This document shows, piece by piece, positions 14,874 through 21,806 of a DNA stretch of 21,806 bases. Within the stretch, counting starts at the first letter, position 1. Every line of letters starts with the position of its first letter. The notes below the pieces were generated by a model, which did no database searches, was not told the DNA's origin, and saw nothing but the letters and a program-made list of their open reading frames with translations. The stretch is taken from positions 1 to 21,806 of the forward strand of contig USFD01000053.1 in NCBI GenBank assembly GCA_900553885.1, read 5' to 3'. The stretch is from an uncultured Ruminococcus sp. (GTDB lineage: Bacteria; Bacillota; Clostridia; Lachnospirales; Lachnospiraceae). The position numbers and the translations under genes are program-made.

Positions 14874-16379
14874 ATGAAAAAGAGCCGTTTTTATGAAAAA
14901 CTGAAGAAGAGCGGAAAGGGATTTTCGATTCAGAAGAAGATCCTGCTGCTGGCAGCGGTTGTTGCTCTGCCGTTTATAATTATGCTGATCTATCTGCTCG
15001 CATCTATGGCAAATTACAGTATGGTTTATGACAAGATTGTACGGGACATCACAGTGGCCAATAATTATAACCTTAATTTTAAGGAAGATATGGATGAAAG
15101 TATGTATAAGCTTGTCGTAGGTTATGTGACGTTTGACAATATCTCGGAGGCTGAGAAGCTGGAAAACCCGTATGTTCTGATTGAGGATCTGCGGAATGAA
15201 TTTACAAAACTGATGGATGTGACAACGGACAGTGAGAGCAGGGTCTGGCTGGAAAGTCTGCTGAGAAATATTAACACGCTGGAAAAGCGGGTGAATGACA
15301 TTGTAGAGAGCATTCAGGCCGGCGGTACATATGATGATAATATTGAAAACCTGGAGAATAATATTTACGTTCTCACCGAGCTGGTTCAGGATGATATCCA
15401 GTATTATATTTATTATCAGACGCAGAGCATGGAGGAAGTTACGGATGAGCTGAACATGCAGATCCGGAACTTTATGATCGCATGCGGGATTGTTTTTGCG
15501 GTTCTGCTTATGGGGGCGACAGTTGCCGCTTTGCTTATTACGTCGGGAATTATCCGTCCGCTGAAGGAATTGAACCGGGCGACAAAGAAGCTTGCAGAAG
15601 GAGATCTGAGCGCCCGTGCGGAGGTAAATTCAAAGGATGAGATCGCGGTGCTTGCGGAAGGCTTCAATGACATGGCGGGGAATATGCAGGTACTGATCAA
15701 AAAGATCAAAGAAGATGAGCGGAAGATCAGAAAAGCCGACCTGCGCCTGCTGCAGGAACAGATCAATCCCCATTTCCTTTATAATACGCTGGACACAATT
15801 GTGTGGCTGATCGAGGGAAATGAACCGGATCAGGCGGTAAATATGGTGGTCATACTTTCCAATTTCTTTCGCCAGGTACTGAGCAAAGGAAAGGAATTTA
15901 TATCGATCCGGGAAGAAGAGCAGCATATCAGCAGTTATCTTGAGATTCAGGAAATGCGTTACCATGATATTCTGGAGTACGAGATTCAGATTGATCCGGA
16001 GATTTATGATTACCAGATCCTGAAGCTTACCCTTCAGCCGGTAGTGGAAAATGCCCTTTATCACGGCATCAAATGTAAACGGGCGAAAGGGTTTATCCAT
16101 ATCAAAGGGGTGAAAGATAAGGATTCGATCCGTTTTATAGTTGAAGATGACGGAGTGGGTATGGATCCGGAAGAACTGGCAGAACTTCGCAGAGAAATTG
16201 ACCGTCCATGCAAGGAGACGGAGAAAGGCTTCGGCCTTGCCAATGTTAATGAAAGAATCCGAATGTATTTCGGCGAGCAGTACGGTGTAAGCATTGTTTC
16301 TCAGAAGGGAAAAGGAACAATTGTAGAAATCCGGATTCCTGCATTGTTTTCTGTGGATGAAAAACAGAAGAAAGAATAA
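14874..16379 (+). CDS. LytS/YesM-type sensor histidine kinase
   Basis: A 501-residue membrane kinase. TM1 (about 22-44) and TM2 (about 201-224) enclose an extracellular helical domain of about 155 residues with no known small-molecule pocket. A HAMP linker follows (225-277, IIRPLKELNRATKKLAEGD), then a His_kinase domain with phospho-acceptor H300 in QINPHFLYNTLDTI. The HATPase domain has N393 in VVENALYHGIK, EDDGVGM (424-430) and GFGLANVNERI (452-462). The next genes encode a sugar-binding lipoprotein and a YesN response regulator, so the extracellular domain probably reads the state of the lipoprotein, as in the clostridial XylFII-LytS xylose sensor. ATG 14874 is chosen over TTG 14868, two codons upstream; both have only weak ribosome binding sites. 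Confidence 0.9.
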   Translation: MKKSRFYEKLKKSGKGFSIQKKILLLAAVVALPFIIMLIYLLASMANYSMVYDKIVRDITVANNYNLNFKEDMDESMYKLVVGYVTFDNISEAEKLENPYVLIEDLRNEFTKLMDVTTDSESRVWLESLLRNINTLEKRVNDIVESIQAGGTYDDNIENLENNIYVLTELVQDDIQYYIYYQTQSMEEVTDELNMQIRNFMIACGIVFAVLLMGATVAALLITSGIIRPLKELNRATKKLAEGDLSARAEVNSKDEIAVLAEGFNDMAGNMQVLIKKIKEDERKIRKADLRLLQEQINPHFLYNTLDTIVWLIEGNEPDQAVNMVVILSNFFRQVLSKGKEFISIREEEQHISSYLEIQEMRYHDILEYEIQIDPEIYDYQILKLTLQPVVENALYHGIKCKRAKGFIHIKGVKDKDSIRFIVEDDGVGMDPEELAELRREIDRPCKETEKGFGLANVNERIRMYFGEQYGVSIVSQKGKGTIVEIRIPALFSVDEKQKKE

Positions 16380-16442
16380 AATATCCGGCAGCGGCAGATA
16401 AAAGGATACGTATTGCCGGAGAAGCGGAAAAGGAAGGCTAAT

Positions 16443-17474
16443 ATGTATTACAGAAAACATATAACGAGAAAATATATGAGAGTTACGGCAGCGGCGGTTC
16501 TCTTCCTGCTCCTGCTTGGCGGATGCGGCAAGCAGTTCCGGATAGAGGAAGAGAATCAGGACAATACCGCGGACGAGGATCTGATTGTGGTGGGGGTATC
16601 CCAGCTGGGAAGCGAGTCTGTGTGGAGAACAGCCAATACTGCATCCATACAGAATACATTTACCCGGGAAAACGGATATCTCCTGATTTTTGATAATGCA
16701 AGACAGAAACAGGAGAATCAGATCAAGGCGATCCGCAGTTTCATTTCCCAGCAGGTGGATTATATTGTATTTTCTCCCATTGAAGAAGACGGATGGGATG
16801 TTGTGCTGGAGGAAGCGCGGGAGGCGGGAATCCCGGTGATTGTGATGGACCGGGAAGTGAACATCGATAATAAATCTCTTTATGTGACAAGAGTCGGGTC
16901 TGATTTTAATGCGGAAGGAGAAAATGCAGGACTCTGGCTTGCGGATCATCTGGAAGAGCAGGGGCGTTCCGATGATGAGATCAATATTGTGGTTCTTCAG
17001 GGCACAGAAGGAGCCACATCGACAATCGGCCGCACAGAAGGATTTGCAGATGTGGCAGCCCGGCATGAGAACTGGAATATCCTGGTGGAGACCGGTGCTG
17101 ACTACACCACAACGAAAGCGCGGGAAGAGATGGAACAGATCCTGGCCGAACATAAGGATATTGATGTGCTGGTATCCCAGAACGATGATATGACCTTCGG
17201 AGCGCTGGACGCACTGGAAGATGCAGGTATCACAACCGGCGTGGACGGGGATGTTACGGTGATATCCTTTGACGCTGTAAAATCCGCCCTGGAGCTGGTT
17301 CAGGCCGGAAAGATCAATGTGGATATCGAGTGCAATCCGGAACAGGGACCATATATCGAAGATGTGATCCGCATGCTGGAAAATGGTGAAACGTTAGAAA
17401 GTAACTACTATGTTCCTGAAAAAATATTTACACAGGAAAACGTAGGGCAGTATATAAATGACAGAAGCTATTAA
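16443..17474 (+). CDS. YtfQ-like sugar-binding lipoprotein, probable sensor subunit
   Basis: A 343-residue lipoprotein with a basic N-terminus, hydrophobic core and lipobox LGGC28, so it is anchored outside the membrane. The mature part is a periplasmic-binding-protein type 1 (Peripla_BP_4) fold. VVGVSQLGSESVWRTANTAS, RQKQENQIKAIRSFI, FSPIEEDGWD and QGTEGATSTIGRTEGF follow E. coli YtfQ, the galactofuranose-binding protein, closely, with a NDDM motif near the C-terminal lobe. No ABC ATPase or permease gene is adjacent. It sits between the LytS kinase and the YesN regulator, so it is more likely a ligand sensor for the kinase than a transport subunit. The exact sugar is unknown. ATG 16443 is preceded by AGGAAGG at 16431-16437; the upstream TTG 16413 would put charged residues before the signal peptide and is less likely. 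Confidence 0.87.
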   Translation: MYYRKHITRKYMRVTAAAVLFLLLLGGCGKQFRIEEENQDNTADEDLIVVGVSQLGSESVWRTANTASIQNTFTRENGYLLIFDNARQKQENQIKAIRSFISQQVDYIVFSPIEEDGWDVVLEEAREAGIPVIVMDREVNIDNKSLYVTRVGSDFNAEGENAGLWLADHLEEQGRSDDEINIVVLQGTEGATSTIGRTEGFADVAARHENWNILVETGADYTTTKAREEMEQILAEHKDIDVLVSQNDDMTFGALDALEDAGITTGVDGDVTVISFDAVKSALELVQAGKINVDIECNPEQGPYIEDVIRMLENGETLESNYYVPEKIFTQENVGQYINDRSY

Positions 17475-17491
17475 GGGACAGGTGATGAAAA

Positions 17492-19135
17492 ATGTTAAAG
17501 GTGTTTCTTGTAGAAGACGAAGCAGTGATCCGGGATGGTCTGAGAGATAAGATTCCCTGGGAACAGTATGGATTCCGGTTTGTGGGAGAAGCTGCGGACG
17601 GAGAAATGGCTCTGCCGATGATCCGGAAGACCCGGCCGGATGTGCTCATTACGGATATTAAAATGCCCTTTATGGACGGGCTTTCTCTGAGCAAAATTGT
17701 AAGCGAAGAGTTTCCGAAAACCAAAATTGTGATCATCAGCGGTTATGATGATTTTGAGTATGCAAGAAAAGCGATTGAAGTAGGCGTGGATCAGTATCTT
17801 CTGAAGCCCATAACAAGGCTGACCCTTAAGAAGACACTGCTTGAGCTGAAAGAAAAGATTGAACAGGATATGGTTCAGAACGACTATCAGACACAGTTTC
17901 AGAGTGAAATGCATGTGTATGAGCAGTTCTCGCGCAGACGCTTTATGGAACGGCTGCTTTCGGGAGACATGCCGGTTAATGAAATATACGAGGAAGCATC
18001 CCGGCTGTCCCTGGAGATCACAGCGCCCTGCTATAATCTCCTTTTCTTTTATCTGCAGGAGAAGGGCGGCGTGATGTCGGAGGAACGGACAGAAAGTTTT
18101 ATGCGGATGCAGGATGAAGTGTTTCATTATTTTCTCCGCCATCCCCAGTATATTCTTTTCCGCTGGAATGCAAACTGCAACGGTGTGCTTGTGAAGGCGG
18201 AAGAAGATCAGATTGAAGAATGGACAGAAAAAGGCGTGGAACATATCCGCAGTGTATGCGGGCCGGACGAGGAGCATCTGGACTGGTATGTGGCGACAGG
18301 AAGTCCGGTGGAACGTTTAAGTATGCTGCCGGGCTGTTATCAGGACGTAAATCATTATCTTGCATATCGGTTTATGGTCCCGAATCTCCATATCCTTTCC
18401 AAAACCACACTGGGAGATTATCTGAATACCAGAGACGAGAACCGGATTGACGGAGTGGAGTCCTCTACCATGTCTCAGGAGATTATCAGGGATTTCCTTG
18501 TGAAAGGCAGCAGCAGTGAAATACATGATTTTGTGGAGTCTTATCTGGACCGGATACAGGAACCTCTGAAATCAAAGATGTTTCGCGCCTATGTGGTGCT
18601 CAATATCCGTTTTACCGTGCTTGCCTATGTGGAGTCCATCGGTGTAGACAAAGAAGAGTTTATGGAACGTCTGGGAAATCACACTCAGGATATGGAGATG
18701 GAAGCCTCCGAGGTGCCGGAATATTTCCTGGATATGCTTCAGACGGCGATTGATTTCCGTGAGCATGAAAGCAGCAATCAGAACCGGAAGATTCTGCGCC
18801 GGGCTCTGGAATACATTGATGAAAATTACGATAAGGAATCCATGTCCTTAAATCAGGCGGCGGCCAAGCTCTATGTAAGTGCAAATTACCTGAGTACGGT
18901 ATTCAGCCAGAATATGAAAAAAACCTTTGTGGAATATGTGACTGCAAAACGGATGGAAAAGGCAAAGAAACTGCTGAAGAATACGACAAAATCCGCCGGA
19001 GAGATCGCTCAGGAAGTGGGGTACAAAGACTCCCATTATTTCAGCTTTGTATTTAAAAAAACGCAGGGGTGCAGCCCCAGAGAGTACCGGGCCGGGAAGA
19101 AGGTCCCGGCAGGCCCGCAGGGGGAAAGCCTATGA
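17492..19135 (+). CDS. YesN-type response regulator with AraC-family DNA-binding domain
   Basis: A 547-residue cytosolic transcription factor. The N-terminal receiver domain (1-120) has the acidic pocket E8-D9-E10, phospho-acceptor D55 in TDIKMP and K105 in LLKPI. A central region of about 300 residues links to a C-terminal AraC HTH domain (about 431-531) with two helix-turn-helix motifs: LNQAAAKLYVSANYLSTVF and AGEIAQEVGYKDSHYFSFVF, ending TQGCSPREYR. Partner of the LytS-type kinase two genes upstream; the 17-bp gap to the lipoprotein gene indicates one operon. The likely target is the divergent GH31 promoter. The start ATG 17492 follows GGACAGGTGATG. Its last codons overlap the convergent repressor gene by 6 bp. 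Confidence 0.92.
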   Translation: MLKVFLVEDEAVIRDGLRDKIPWEQYGFRFVGEAADGEMALPMIRKTRPDVLITDIKMPFMDGLSLSKIVSEEFPKTKIVIISGYDDFEYARKAIEVGVDQYLLKPITRLTLKKTLLELKEKIEQDMVQNDYQTQFQSEMHVYEQFSRRRFMERLLSGDMPVNEIYEEASRLSLEITAPCYNLLFFYLQEKGGVMSEERTESFMRMQDEVFHYFLRHPQYILFRWNANCNGVLVKAEEDQIEEWTEKGVEHIRSVCGPDEEHLDWYVATGSPVERLSMLPGCYQDVNHYLAYRFMVPNLHILSKTTLGDYLNTRDENRIDGVESSTMSQEIIRDFLVKGSSSEIHDFVESYLDRIQEPLKSKMFRAYVVLNIRFTVLAYVESIGVDKEEFMERLGNHTQDMEMEASEVPEYFLDMLQTAIDFREHESSNQNRKILRRALEYIDENYDKESMSLNQAAAKLYVSANYLSTVFSQNMKKTFVEYVTAKRMEKAKKLLKNTTKSAGEIAQEVGYKDSHYFSFVFKKTQGCSPREYRAGKKVPAGPQGESL

Positions 19136-19147
19136 GGCGGGCTTTCC
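19123..19147. terminator. Hairpin spanning two overlapping convergent stops
   Basis: GGAAAGCC (19123-19130) and GGCTTTCC (19140-19147) form an 8-bp perfect stem with a 9-nt loop that contains the stop codons of both convergent genes. The flanks are not T-rich, so termination efficiency is uncertain. Confidence 0.55.
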
Positions 19148-20215
19148 TGTGCTCTGCTTTTGTTTCAGTTCCCAGGGAAGTTCCAGGGACTGGACAGGGA
19201 GTCCCTTCAGTCTGCGCACCATCATCCGGGCAGCTTCTCTGCCCGGTTCATGAAGTTCGTGGGCCAGGGAAGTGATCGTGAGCCATTCGGAATTGCTCAG
19301 ATAGGTATTGTCAAAAGAGGCCACAGCCATCTCTTCCGGCAGTTTTTTCCCTGCCAGACGAAGCTCCTGGATCAGATAATAGGCGATCATATCATTGTGG
19401 CAGATAACAGCGGTGCAGTCTTCCAGAGCCTCCAGAGAGATCCGGCGGAGAAAATCAGTATTACGCCGCTTCATCAGCCCGTCTACATCTCTTGCCAGAA
19501 ACCAGCCGATCCGTTCGTCCGGAACAGGAAGTCCGAAATCTCTCATGGCTTCAGTAAACCCCTGATAGCGTTCGATTCCCTGAATCTCGTCTGCCGCGAA
19601 GATTCCCCCTATGGCGGTGTGCCCCAGTTCGGTCAGATGCCGGACAAGCAGCGCACTTCCTGTCAGGTTGTCGTCTTTGATGTTCGGACAGTCGTTAAGT
19701 GCGGCATATGGGCTGTTCACAAACAGGAGGGCTGTCCCGCGGTCCCGGAGCCTGCGGTAGAGATCCAGATTCGGATTGGGCAGCGCGCTTCTGCACCCTT
19801 CGATAATCAGGCCGCGGAGAGGATGTTTCAGTATATCGGTAAGAATCCGGCGTTCGGTACGGGTCCGGCGGCCGTTTATATATACCTGTGAGCTGAAACC
19901 GTTTCGCGAAAGTTCTGCCTGGATATCGTTGATCAGTCCGGGATAAACATAGTCCTGATCATCTGAAACCAGGATGCCGATAATATTACTTTCCGGCTCG
20001 GTGAGAAGGCCGGTAATAAAAGAACCGCTTCCCTGCTTTTTTACAATCAGACCTTCCTCTTCCAGGAGAGAAAGAGACAGCCGTACAGTCTGACGGCTTA
20101 CGCGGAAACGTTCGCAGAGCTCCTGCTCTGTGGGAAGTTTTTCAATTCCTTTTTCAATGTCAGAGTAAATCATCTCTTTGAGCCGCTCGGCCAGCCATTT
20201 ATATTTGATAGCCAT
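19130..20215 (-). CDS. GntR/LacI hybrid transcriptional regulator (AraR-like)
   Basis: A 361-residue regulator with an N-terminal GntR-type winged helix (about 1-70), where PTEQELCERFRVSRQTVRLSL at 28-48 is the recognition region and KKQGSGSFI the wing. A LacI/PBP-1-type sugar-binding domain follows (about 78-350) with NIIGILVSDDQDYVYPGLI, GIERYQGFTEAM, CHNDMIAYYLI and VASFDNTYLSN. This domain pairing is that of AraR, the arabinose repressor of Bacillus, so a pentose or related sugar is a reasonable ligand guess. The ATG has GAGGAGG on the minus strand 7 nt upstream. It is divergent from a secreted LamG protein across a 516-bp spacer and probably controls that gene and itself. The 3' end overlaps the YesN-type gene by 6 bp, tail to tail. 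Confidence 0.9.
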   Translation of the reverse strand: MAIKYKWLAERLKEMIYSDIEKGIEKLPTEQELCERFRVSRQTVRLSLSLLEEEGLIVKKQGSGSFITGLLTEPESNIIGILVSDDQDYVYPGLINDIQAELSRNGFSSQVYINGRRTRTERRILTDILKHPLRGLIIEGCRSALPNPNLDLYRRLRDRGTALLFVNSPYAALNDCPNIKDDNLTGSALLVRHLTELGHTAIGGIFAADEIQGIERYQGFTEAMRDFGLPVPDERIGWFLARDVDGLMKRRNTDFLRRISLEALEDCTAVICHNDMIAYYLIQELRLAGKKLPEEMAVASFDNTYLSNSEWLTITSLAHELHEPGREAARMMVRRLKGLPVQSLELPWELKQKQSTGKPAS

Positions 20216-20235
20216 ATATTTTCCTCCTCAGAACT

Positions 20236-20315
20236 GTAAAAAATCAAAAAAATGCACGTTTATTCTGATATTACCAGGCGGCGGATCAGAACAAACGGTA
20301 AAAAATCAAAAAAAT
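20236..20315. repeat. 18-bp A-tract direct repeat upstream of the AraR-like gene
   Basis: The 18-base word GTAAAAAATCAAAAAAAT occurs at 20236-20253 and is repeated exactly at 20298-20315, a 62-bp period. Two degenerate relatives follow at 20365-20380 and 20383-20400. A tracts broken by TC suggest intrinsic DNA bending, or sites for a regulator or nucleoid protein. Confidence 0.7.
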
Positions 20316-20456
20316 TAAACTTTTTTTAATAATTTTTTAAAATTGCACAAACAAAAAAACATCTGTAAAATCTGAAAAACTTATAAAATCATAAAAAAAC
20401 TTACAAATCTTATATTTTTTCCACAGAAAAACATTACTGCAAAATGAGTTGTAACT

Positions 20457-20486
20457 AATTTGTATAATATCACACAAAATTTGTAT
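20457..20486. repeat. AATTTGTAT direct repeat (AraR half-site-like)
   Basis: AATTTGTAT occurs at 20457-20465 and 20478-20486, 21 bp apart, or two helical turns. A third, inverted, TTACAAAT lies at 20401-20408. ATTTGTA is the half-site of the Bacillus AraR operator, so these may be operators for the divergent AraR-like repressor. The first copy overlaps a TATAAT at 20463-20468. Confidence 0.5.
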
Positions 20487-20528
20487 TGTAAACAACTAAC
20501 AAACCTATAAATTGTGAACCTTTTGTGA

Positions 20529-20558
20529 TTGCCCCTGATGGTATAAAAAGAGTATTAT
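20529..20558 (+). promoter_or_regulatory. Candidate promoter for the LamG gene
   Basis: TTGCCC (20529-20534) and TATTAT (20553-20558) are 18 bp apart. TATAAT at 20463-20468 and TATAAA at 20542-20547 are competing -10 boxes without good -35 partners. Low certainty. Confidence 0.35.
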
Positions 20559-20575
20559 TATATATAGGTAAAATA

Positions 20576-20660
20576 GCGTCGGTGTGCGGAGGGGACACGG
20601 ACAGTCATCACAGAAACTGACAGCCTGAGATGTAATTCGAAAAGTTCCACACACGGGCGC
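20576..20660 (+). other. Structured 5' leader of the LamG gene, family not identified
   Basis: GCG-GTGTG (20576-20586) can pair with CACAC-CGC (20648-20660), enclosing a short CAGT/ACTG hairpin. A further TGCC/GGCA hairpin lies at about 20691-20704. The leader is about 165 nt long. I could not match it to a known riboswitch. Confidence 0.3.
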
Positions 20661-20731
20661 TTCTGTTGGTTGAAGGCAGAGGGGAATTACTGCCAGAATC
20701 GGCAATACCTAATAAAAAGGGAGGAGGAACT

Positions 20732-21751
20732 ATGAATAAAAAGTTCAAAAAACCATTAGCGGGGGTTCTGGCGGCGGCGCTTGTATTTTCCATGGTGCCG
20801 GTGTCGGAATCCACAGTAGAGGCAGCAGACCTGCCGAAACCGACTGCCCATTATGATATGTCTCATAATGGAAATCAGCTTCTGGATGTGTCAGGCAATA
20901 AACGCAATGCCACACTGTATTCAACAGTAGACGGTGACTTCAAGTCCAGCGGGGGTACAAACATTCTTCAGTTCGCAAACAAACAGTACGCGGAACTGCC
21001 CCAGGGACTTGTGACAGATGATGACAACAACTTTACAGTTGAGGTCACTCTGTCCGCACAGAACCAGGGTGACTACTGGGCCTGGGTACTCGGCCAGGGA
21101 GTAGGGCGCTATGGAGACGGCAAAATTGGCGATTATGTATTTATGGGACCCAAATCGGCCCAGAAAGGATACGAGGGAAAAATTTTATCCGGTATCAAAG
21201 TGGGCAGAGAAAATGAGGGAGCTGAAAAAAGAATGCCGGCTTCCAGTAAGAGCCTGGGCGCCGATTATGAGACAATTACTCTTGTAAGTAAGGACCAGAC
21301 GATTACTGTTTATCTGGATGGCGAGCAGGTGTCACAGGGGACGCATGAGTACAGTATAGAGAGTGTTATTCCGGACACCGGTACGATCGGCTATATCGGA
21401 AAATCTCTTTATGCCCCGGATGATCTGATGACCGCTAACGTAGGCGATATCAAATTCTATGACGAAGCTCTGACAGCAGAGCAGGTAAAAGAAAGTATGC
21501 CTACCGACAAAGAGAAAGATGCAATGTATGCCGCAGAGACAGGAACAGAAGTACCTGGCGGCAGCAGCGACAGTGAACTGATTGCTTCCTATGATATGTC
21601 ACATACGGGAGACGTACTTACAGATGTATCAGGCAAGGGAAACGACGCTACACTTCATGACGCAGAGGAGACAGACTTCCTTTCATATGGAGAGGAAAAT
21701 GTATGGCAGCTTGACGGCGAAAGCTATGCGACACTTCCGTCTTCTATCGCG
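20732..21751 (+). CDS. Secreted LamG/concanavalin-like domain protein (3' truncated by contig end)
   Basis: About 340 residues are visible. A signal peptide covers residues 1-32 (MNKKFKK, hydrophobic core, VEAA before Asp33). A LamG/Laminin_G_3 jelly-roll domain follows (about 38-255), beginning HYDMSHNGNQLLDVSGNK and including TLVSKDQTITVYLDGEQV and IGYIGKSLY before GDIKFYDEALTAEQV. After a linker (about 270-290) a second copy starts with ASYDMSHTGDVLTDVSGKG. Such repeats usually precede a large glycoside hydrolase catalytic domain in gut Lachnospiraceae, here lost. The divergent AraR-like repressor hints at an arabinan or other pentose polysaccharide, but that is inference. Start 20732 has overlapping GGGAGGAGG; an in-frame ATG at 20666 has none. 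The apparent end in Phe-Phe-Phe-stop comes from adapter sequence. Confidence 0.85.
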
Positions 21752-21806
21752 TTTTTTTTTTAATGATACGGCGACCACCGAGATCTACACTCTTTCCCTA
21801 CACGAC
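21752..21806 (+). other. Illumina P5 flow-cell/adapter sequence (artefact)
   Basis: Ten T residues (21752-21761) are followed by the P5 sequence starting AATGATACGGCGACCACCGA at 21762 and ending at 21790. The first 16 bases of the TruSeq Read 1 primer continuation follow (21791-21806). The surface-grafted P5 oligonucleotide is built with exactly this T10 leader. It is sequencing adapter carried into the assembly, not genomic DNA. Confidence 0.97.

Larger units (their letters stand above)
20216..20731. other. AT-rich divergent intergenic region (516 bp)
   Basis: No credible gene is seen. The left 300 bp are extremely AT-rich with repeated A-tracts; the right 165 bp are GC-richer and form the structured leader of the LamG gene. 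It holds direct repeats (20236-20315 and 20457-20486), candidate promoters and ribosome binding sites for both divergent genes. Two TTGTGA words (20512 and 20523) are also spaced 11 bp apart. It is probably the regulatory region for both genes. Confidence 0.75.

Noticed and set aside
15630..17153. Long minus-strand open frame (507 codons) opposite the kinase and lipoprotein genes
   Set aside because: It spans the junction of two real genes and is rich in His, Cys and Phe, as expected from antisense of such codons.
21751..21763. Poly-T terminator or natural end of the LamG gene
   Set aside because: The T run is the leader of the P5 oligonucleotide and is followed by adapter bases.
1..21806. 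CRISPR arrays, tRNA or rRNA genes, insertion sequences
   Set aside because: No regular repeat-spacer arrays, tRNA-like cloverleaf cores, rRNA stretches or transposase motifs were seen on either strand by eye.

Overview
The window looks like chromosomal DNA from a gut Clostridia bacterium, most likely Lachnospiraceae. The basis is mid-range GC, strong AGGAGG ribosome binding sites, LytS/YesN two-component genes, a PKTG-type surface anchor and a clostridial queuosine-salvage cluster. I did not identify a species. The right-hand end is not genomic: positions 21752-21806 read as the Illumina flow-cell P5 oligonucleotide, so this is the edge of a draft contig and the last gene is cut.

Layout. (1) 1-3807: a helical hypothetical protein, a 64-residue hypothetical on the other strand, an arginase-fold protein, and an MFS exporter preceded by a strong leader hairpin. 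(2) 3859-6329: the most informative locus. A good promoter drives a preQ1-I riboswitch aptamer, followed by a nucleoside hydrolase, an ECF transporter substrate-binding subunit and a short radical-SAM protein. This matches the queuine/queuosine salvage pathway QueK-QueT-QueL: import queuine or release it from queuosine, cleave queuine to preQ1, and reinsert preQ1 in tRNA. (3) 6393-7759: a cupin and a two-domain carboxymuconolactone-decarboxylase-like protein behind a promoter overlapped by a 9-bp inverted repeat. (4) 7937-10400: pyruvate kinase and an AEC-family permease, probably cotranscribed. (5) 10452-12397: a secreted protein with two homologous beta-helix-like modules and an APKTG anchor, closed by a 16-bp perfect bidirectional terminator.

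(6) 12564-19135: a GH31 alpha-glucosidase on the minus strand, divergent from a LytS-type kinase, a YtfQ-like sugar-binding lipoprotein and a YesN/AraC response regulator. No ABC permease or ATPase is present, so the binding protein probably serves as the sensor of a three-component system. Three TTGCA words at exact 11-bp spacing lie between the divergent units and are a candidate binding site for the regulator. (7) 19130-21751: a GntR/LacI hybrid (AraR-like) repressor overlaps the response regulator tail to tail. It is separated by a 516-bp AT-rich, repeat-bearing region from a secreted LamG-domain protein truncated by the contig end.

Genes are read as functional modules from family knowledge and context. 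No database search was run. Promoter and RNA-structure calls come from eye inspection.
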